This document shows, one piece after another, positions 60,601 to 64,000 of a DNA stretch of 64,000 nucleotides. Both the position numbers and the translations under genes were made by a program. The notes below the pieces were generated by a model that had not been told where the DNA came from, made no database searches, and saw only the letters and a program-made list of their open reading frames with translations. This DNA comes from Rutpela maculata (taxonomy: Eukaryota > Arthropoda > Insecta > Coleoptera > Cerambycidae), in the NCBI GenBank assembly GCA_936432065.2, contig OW386287.2, positions 92,113,688 through 92,177,687 of the forward strand. The letters are read 5' to 3'. The first letter of the stretch is position 1. Every line of letters starts with the position of its first letter.

Positions 60601-61451
60601 AGTATAAGCAATTGCTAGCTGCCCCCGCACCAATCGGGTCGAGATTTTGAGCACAAGTTGATAGTAGTGTTAGATGAAATTTCCCCTTATTTTTGGAAAA
60701 CCATTTTTACAGGGGTTATAGGGGTAAAAAGAAAAATGGAAATTTTTTTTTCTCAAGAACGGATAAATCGATTTTCATGAGAAAAATATATGTTATAGCT
60801 TTTGATGGCAAAAATGTAGGAAAAAATTATTGAGTCCATTTGTCGGAAGTGGTGAAAAAATTTTTTCAAAATAAAAAAAAATCTTTTAGGGGACGTTCTC
60901 GAGGCACACCCACCATTTTCTTTCAAATAAATGTTTATATGCCCCTTTAAAACATGCAATTTTCAAAGGGATCAGAAGGTACAATATATTCAAAAAACCG
61001 CTGCCCAAGGAATCACTACTTCCACATCATGATTTTCTATCAAAATCTCTCACAATGAAGAAATTTTGTATGTGGAAATAATTGTTTATGAAACTTTAAT
61101 AATATAATATTTGAAATCGTCCACCCCAAGAACCCATAAAACGATATCCCACATCGGTAGTGGGGTGGGGGTGGGCGAAGTAAAAAATATTTTGAGGTTT
61201 TTGATTCTTGTACTAAATCACGTTTTTTTTATCCCCTTTAATAATGGGATGGCTAATGCCAAAAATTTTTTTGAGATCTTAGCTTCTCTTGTATATACCA
61301 AATGCCATTTTATGGACTCTTACCTGCTAGATTTACCTATTTTCATTTTCAAAATTTCATCTAACACTAACATCTAACATCAACTTGTGCTCAAAATCTC
61401 GACCCGATTGGTGCAGCGGGGCAGCTAACATATGCTTATCCTGCTAAGCCC
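60592..61451. mobile_element. TIR element, about 860 bp
   Basis: The left GAGCTTAGCAG...ATAAGCA...GCACCAATCGGGTCGAGATT matches the right end inverted (61345-61451), with arms of about 100 bp including TTTTGAGCACAAGTTGAT and GTGTTAGATGAAATTT. Interior AT-rich with poly-A/T. Target duplication unclear. It disrupts the remnant at 60224. Confidence 0.7.
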
Positions 61452-62376
61452 TTTAATCTTCATCCCCATAGGCCGCCGAAAGACAGTTATATTACATTTA
61501 TAATCTATAACTCGTTAGGAGAGCGAGATATGAGGAAAATTGCCTGTATAAAAGTCATTGTAGTCATCGGGAGACCCCACTTGATGATCTTGGATTTGAC
61601 CTTGAAGGCATTTTCAAGGTCATTTGAAGGTCGACTTTCGTTTTTTAAATATTTCTGACCCCGGATTCTGAAAAAGACTTAGAAATGGATTGAGATGCCT
61701 CATTTTGTCCAGCCAATGAAGGCAGGCTCAGGTAACATCCAGCCACTGAAGGCAAGACCAGGGGACATCGCATCTTGGATTTCTGATGGCCATTTTCTTC
61801 ATATTTCGCTATCCTGATCCCAGTAAACATTAATGTAACTTTACCTCTCTGAGAGGTAAGATTAATAGAACATTTTTTTATAAAATATTTTACATAATTT
61901 TGCATAGCATATACATAAAATAATATCATATTTAAGTCAACATATTAACTTAATTACTTATACACAAGTTTACATATTTGCTACATAATTTTACTTAAAA
62001 ATGTTTACCTACTTCATTTTACGACATCGAACTCATGGAACGCGTCAGTGTCGCACGCCAGTGTAAAATGATGTAAAATCTAACGTTTGTGTTTTTTGAT
62101 CATTTTTATGAAAAATTGTGGATGATGTCTTTTAATAACTTTGATGCAGAAGTGTGAACCATAAAGCGTTGTGACTTCTTTAAATAATATTTTGTTTGCA
62201 CGTTTTATTAGTGTAGAGGTTAGGTGCAAACATAAACATGCCCTCTTGTTTGCGAATTTGGTGTACATACCTATTGAAGGTGCAGCACCATTTTTCAGTG
62301 AATGACCCAAAAGTAAGTTTGTGTTGTACCGTTTTTATAAAGATATTTATTTAAATGAAACGTAATCTTTTTATAG
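61452..62376. other. No gene recognised; short duplication
   Basis: At about 61699-61768 two units of about 30 bp are in tandem (CCAGCCAATGAAGGCAGGCT; CCAGCCACTGAAGGCAAGAC). A 76-codon minus-strand frame (62310-62080) has no recognisable domain. Possible donor AAAAGTAAGT at about 62306 could belong to an upstream exon of the feature at 62377. Confidence 0.4.
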
Positions 62377-62546
62377 GTTAGAATTATTTCACGGGCAATC
62401 GTTATTCTCGACAGACAATTATATCATTACATGGATTTTGTTACACAAAAGCTGTATGTTGGTGCTGCTCCCACATTATTAAGTTCAACTGAATCCAGCG
62501 TAAGAAGTTGTAATTCAAGGAAACCCAGCTCACAAGCTTTTGCGAA
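62377..62546 (+). CDS. Possible exon of a host gene
   Basis: A 170-bp open segment preceded by a T-rich tract and TATAG and followed by a consensus donor GTAAGT (62547). The frame reads RAIVILDRQLYHYMDFVTQK and SSTESSVRSCNSRKPSSQAF. The last part is Ser-rich. Product unknown. It could equally be part of a mobile element. Confidence 0.3.
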
Positions 62547-62548
62547 GT

Positions 62549-64000
62549 AAGTACTATGCATAGGTATGGTTATTGTTTGTCGACATCTTATAGCACCTAC
62601 TTTGTGTTCGTTATTGTATTGTACGTATATTTCAAGGTTTTGTATGTGTAAAGTAGGCTAATATTTTCCTGCAATTTTTCTTTTGTTCAAAATTGGCTTA
62701 AGCACGTCAAAATAATTCAGAAAAATTAGATCATAACCTAACCTTAGGACAAAACCATTGCCCCTTTTTAGGGGATAAAAGGGATAACCAAAAACTGATA
62801 ATTTTTTTTTAATATCAGAATCGGTTTCAACATGTTAAAAAACAGGATTAGATGGTTCTGATCAAAAGCGCAGCCCCTTTTCTTGTTGTCTTGTGATTAA
62901 TGATATTGCTTGTATCGCCATTAAAAAAAATTAATTTGATCATTATAAAACTACGAAGAAAACTAAAATTGTCTGAAACTTCATGGTTAATTTTGTTGCA
63001 ATAAATTAAGACAATTAAGATTTGCCATTATTAAAAATATGCTTCTGGTAGAATTAAATCATCTTGGTAAAGGTCCCCGCACATTTTCTTACATCAAATG
63101 GCTCTCGGTGAATGTAATAGTATAATATAATTTAATATTTATACAAAAAACGCTTAAGAAACAGTAACAAGTTCGAAAATTGAATCGTTGATTGTTTACT
63201 TTTCAGTGGCGTTAATTAACAATTTGTTTATATGACTGTTAAAGAAACTACTTTTATCATGAGATTCTCACAAGATTGATGCACTCGTCTACAACTTATG
63301 CATGAAAAAAGTACTGCTTTACACACTTTTTGCATAAATAAGTAGGTATTTTAAAATTATTTAAAACAATTTTTTGGCAATTATTTAACAAATGCATTTT
63401 TTTCATGCTTCACGGCTCCCAATTGTAGAAAACCCCGTTTTTTAAAATTGTTTCTTTTTTGTGATCTTTTGAAGCATTCTAATAATTTTTAATTGTTTAA
63501 TTCTGAGAAAAAACGTTCTTTATAAAAAATTTAAAATGATTTTAAATAGTTTAAAAAAATTTTGTTAACACCACTGAAGAGTATGAGAAAAATCTACATT
63601 CTAAAACAAATTGTTCTATGACTTGATGCACTTAAACAGTCAACGGTTCAATTTTCGACTTTGTTATTGTTTTTTTGGCGTTATAAACATTTCCACTTGA
63701 AATTTGGTGTGATGATTTAATGGGCTTATTTAGCATATTTTTTTATTACATTTTGTAAAAAAATCTGCATACTCTTATGTTGAAATACTCCAATAGTCCC
63801 CAAATCACCACTTCTGACAGATTAGACAAATCTGATTTTAAATAGCTGGGTTTTAACAGTGTAAACTCAACTTTGAGGCAGACTTTCGGATTGAATGACA
63901 GCACTTTGAGTACATCGTTTCATGTTTAAAGCAGTATACTTCTGAAACTTATTGGATCGACCTCAAATTTTCCATTCCATTGGAAGCGTGTTTTCGTAAA
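62549..64000. other. AT-rich, nothing recognised
   Basis: No open frame of note, bounded repeat or RNA gene seen; many poly-A/T runs. Confidence 0.5.

Noticed and set aside
62080..62310. 76-codon minus-strand frame
   Set aside because: No recognisable motif; overlaps possible splice donor on the other strand; insufficient evidence.

Overview
This window looks like repeat-dense nuclear DNA of an arthropod, most likely an insect. The evidence is the transposon fauna: R4/Dong-like and Jockey-like non-LTR retrotransposons, a Ty3/gypsy element with short LTRs, an insect-errantivirus-like env relic, many hAT-type elements with 8-bp target duplications, and a GT-AG intron inside one gene relic. No bacterial-type operon, RNA gene or complete host gene can be supported. 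The species cannot be told from the sequence.

Region 1 (1-14725) is a TTA/TAA microsatellite island used as an insertion sink. At least seven pieces of site-specific, restriction-like-endonuclease retrotransposons sit in it: family A four times, family B twice, and a third-family 3' end. Two more pieces (families C and D) lie in TTA runs at 32.2-33.8 kb. All nine lie on the minus strand and start and stop in TTA repeats. Between them are very long simple arrays: TTATTATCA and TTATCA arrays, a TTATTG array, and 1.24 kb of pure TTA. A plus-strand RT fragment of another non-LTR type is also caught in the arrays.

Region 2 (14726-22510) holds a broken, 5'-truncated env-like gene followed by nested TIR elements (three with good target duplications) and a diverged minisatellite. 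Region 3 (22583-31315) is a pair of head-to-head inverted copies of one TIR element, separated by a single base. The right copy is uninterrupted and acts as an empty-site reference. It shows that the left copy took four separate insertions, one of which carries a relic of a SWIM-type gene that was itself hit by a MITE. Region 4 (31316-36850) has more retrotransposon tails and AT-rich repeated sequence.

Region 5 (36855-46305) is a three-level nest: a palindromic hAT MITE, split by a decayed CR1-like retrotransposon, split in turn by a young Ty3/gypsy element. The gypsy element has apparently identical 183-bp LTRs, a primer-binding site overlapping the Gag start, and one in-frame UAG between Gag-protease and RT. 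Region 6 (46342-55222) is a 4-bp-TSD (Sola-like) DNA transposon with a broken transposase, interrupted by a near full-length Jockey element with a TAATG ORF1/ORF2 junction. Region 7 (55223-64000) holds a long-TIR element with internal subrepeats, an unrecognised gene remnant, a TIR MITE and one possible host exon.

The genes do not form a pathway. They are layers of mobile elements, and target duplications and empty sites give their relative order.
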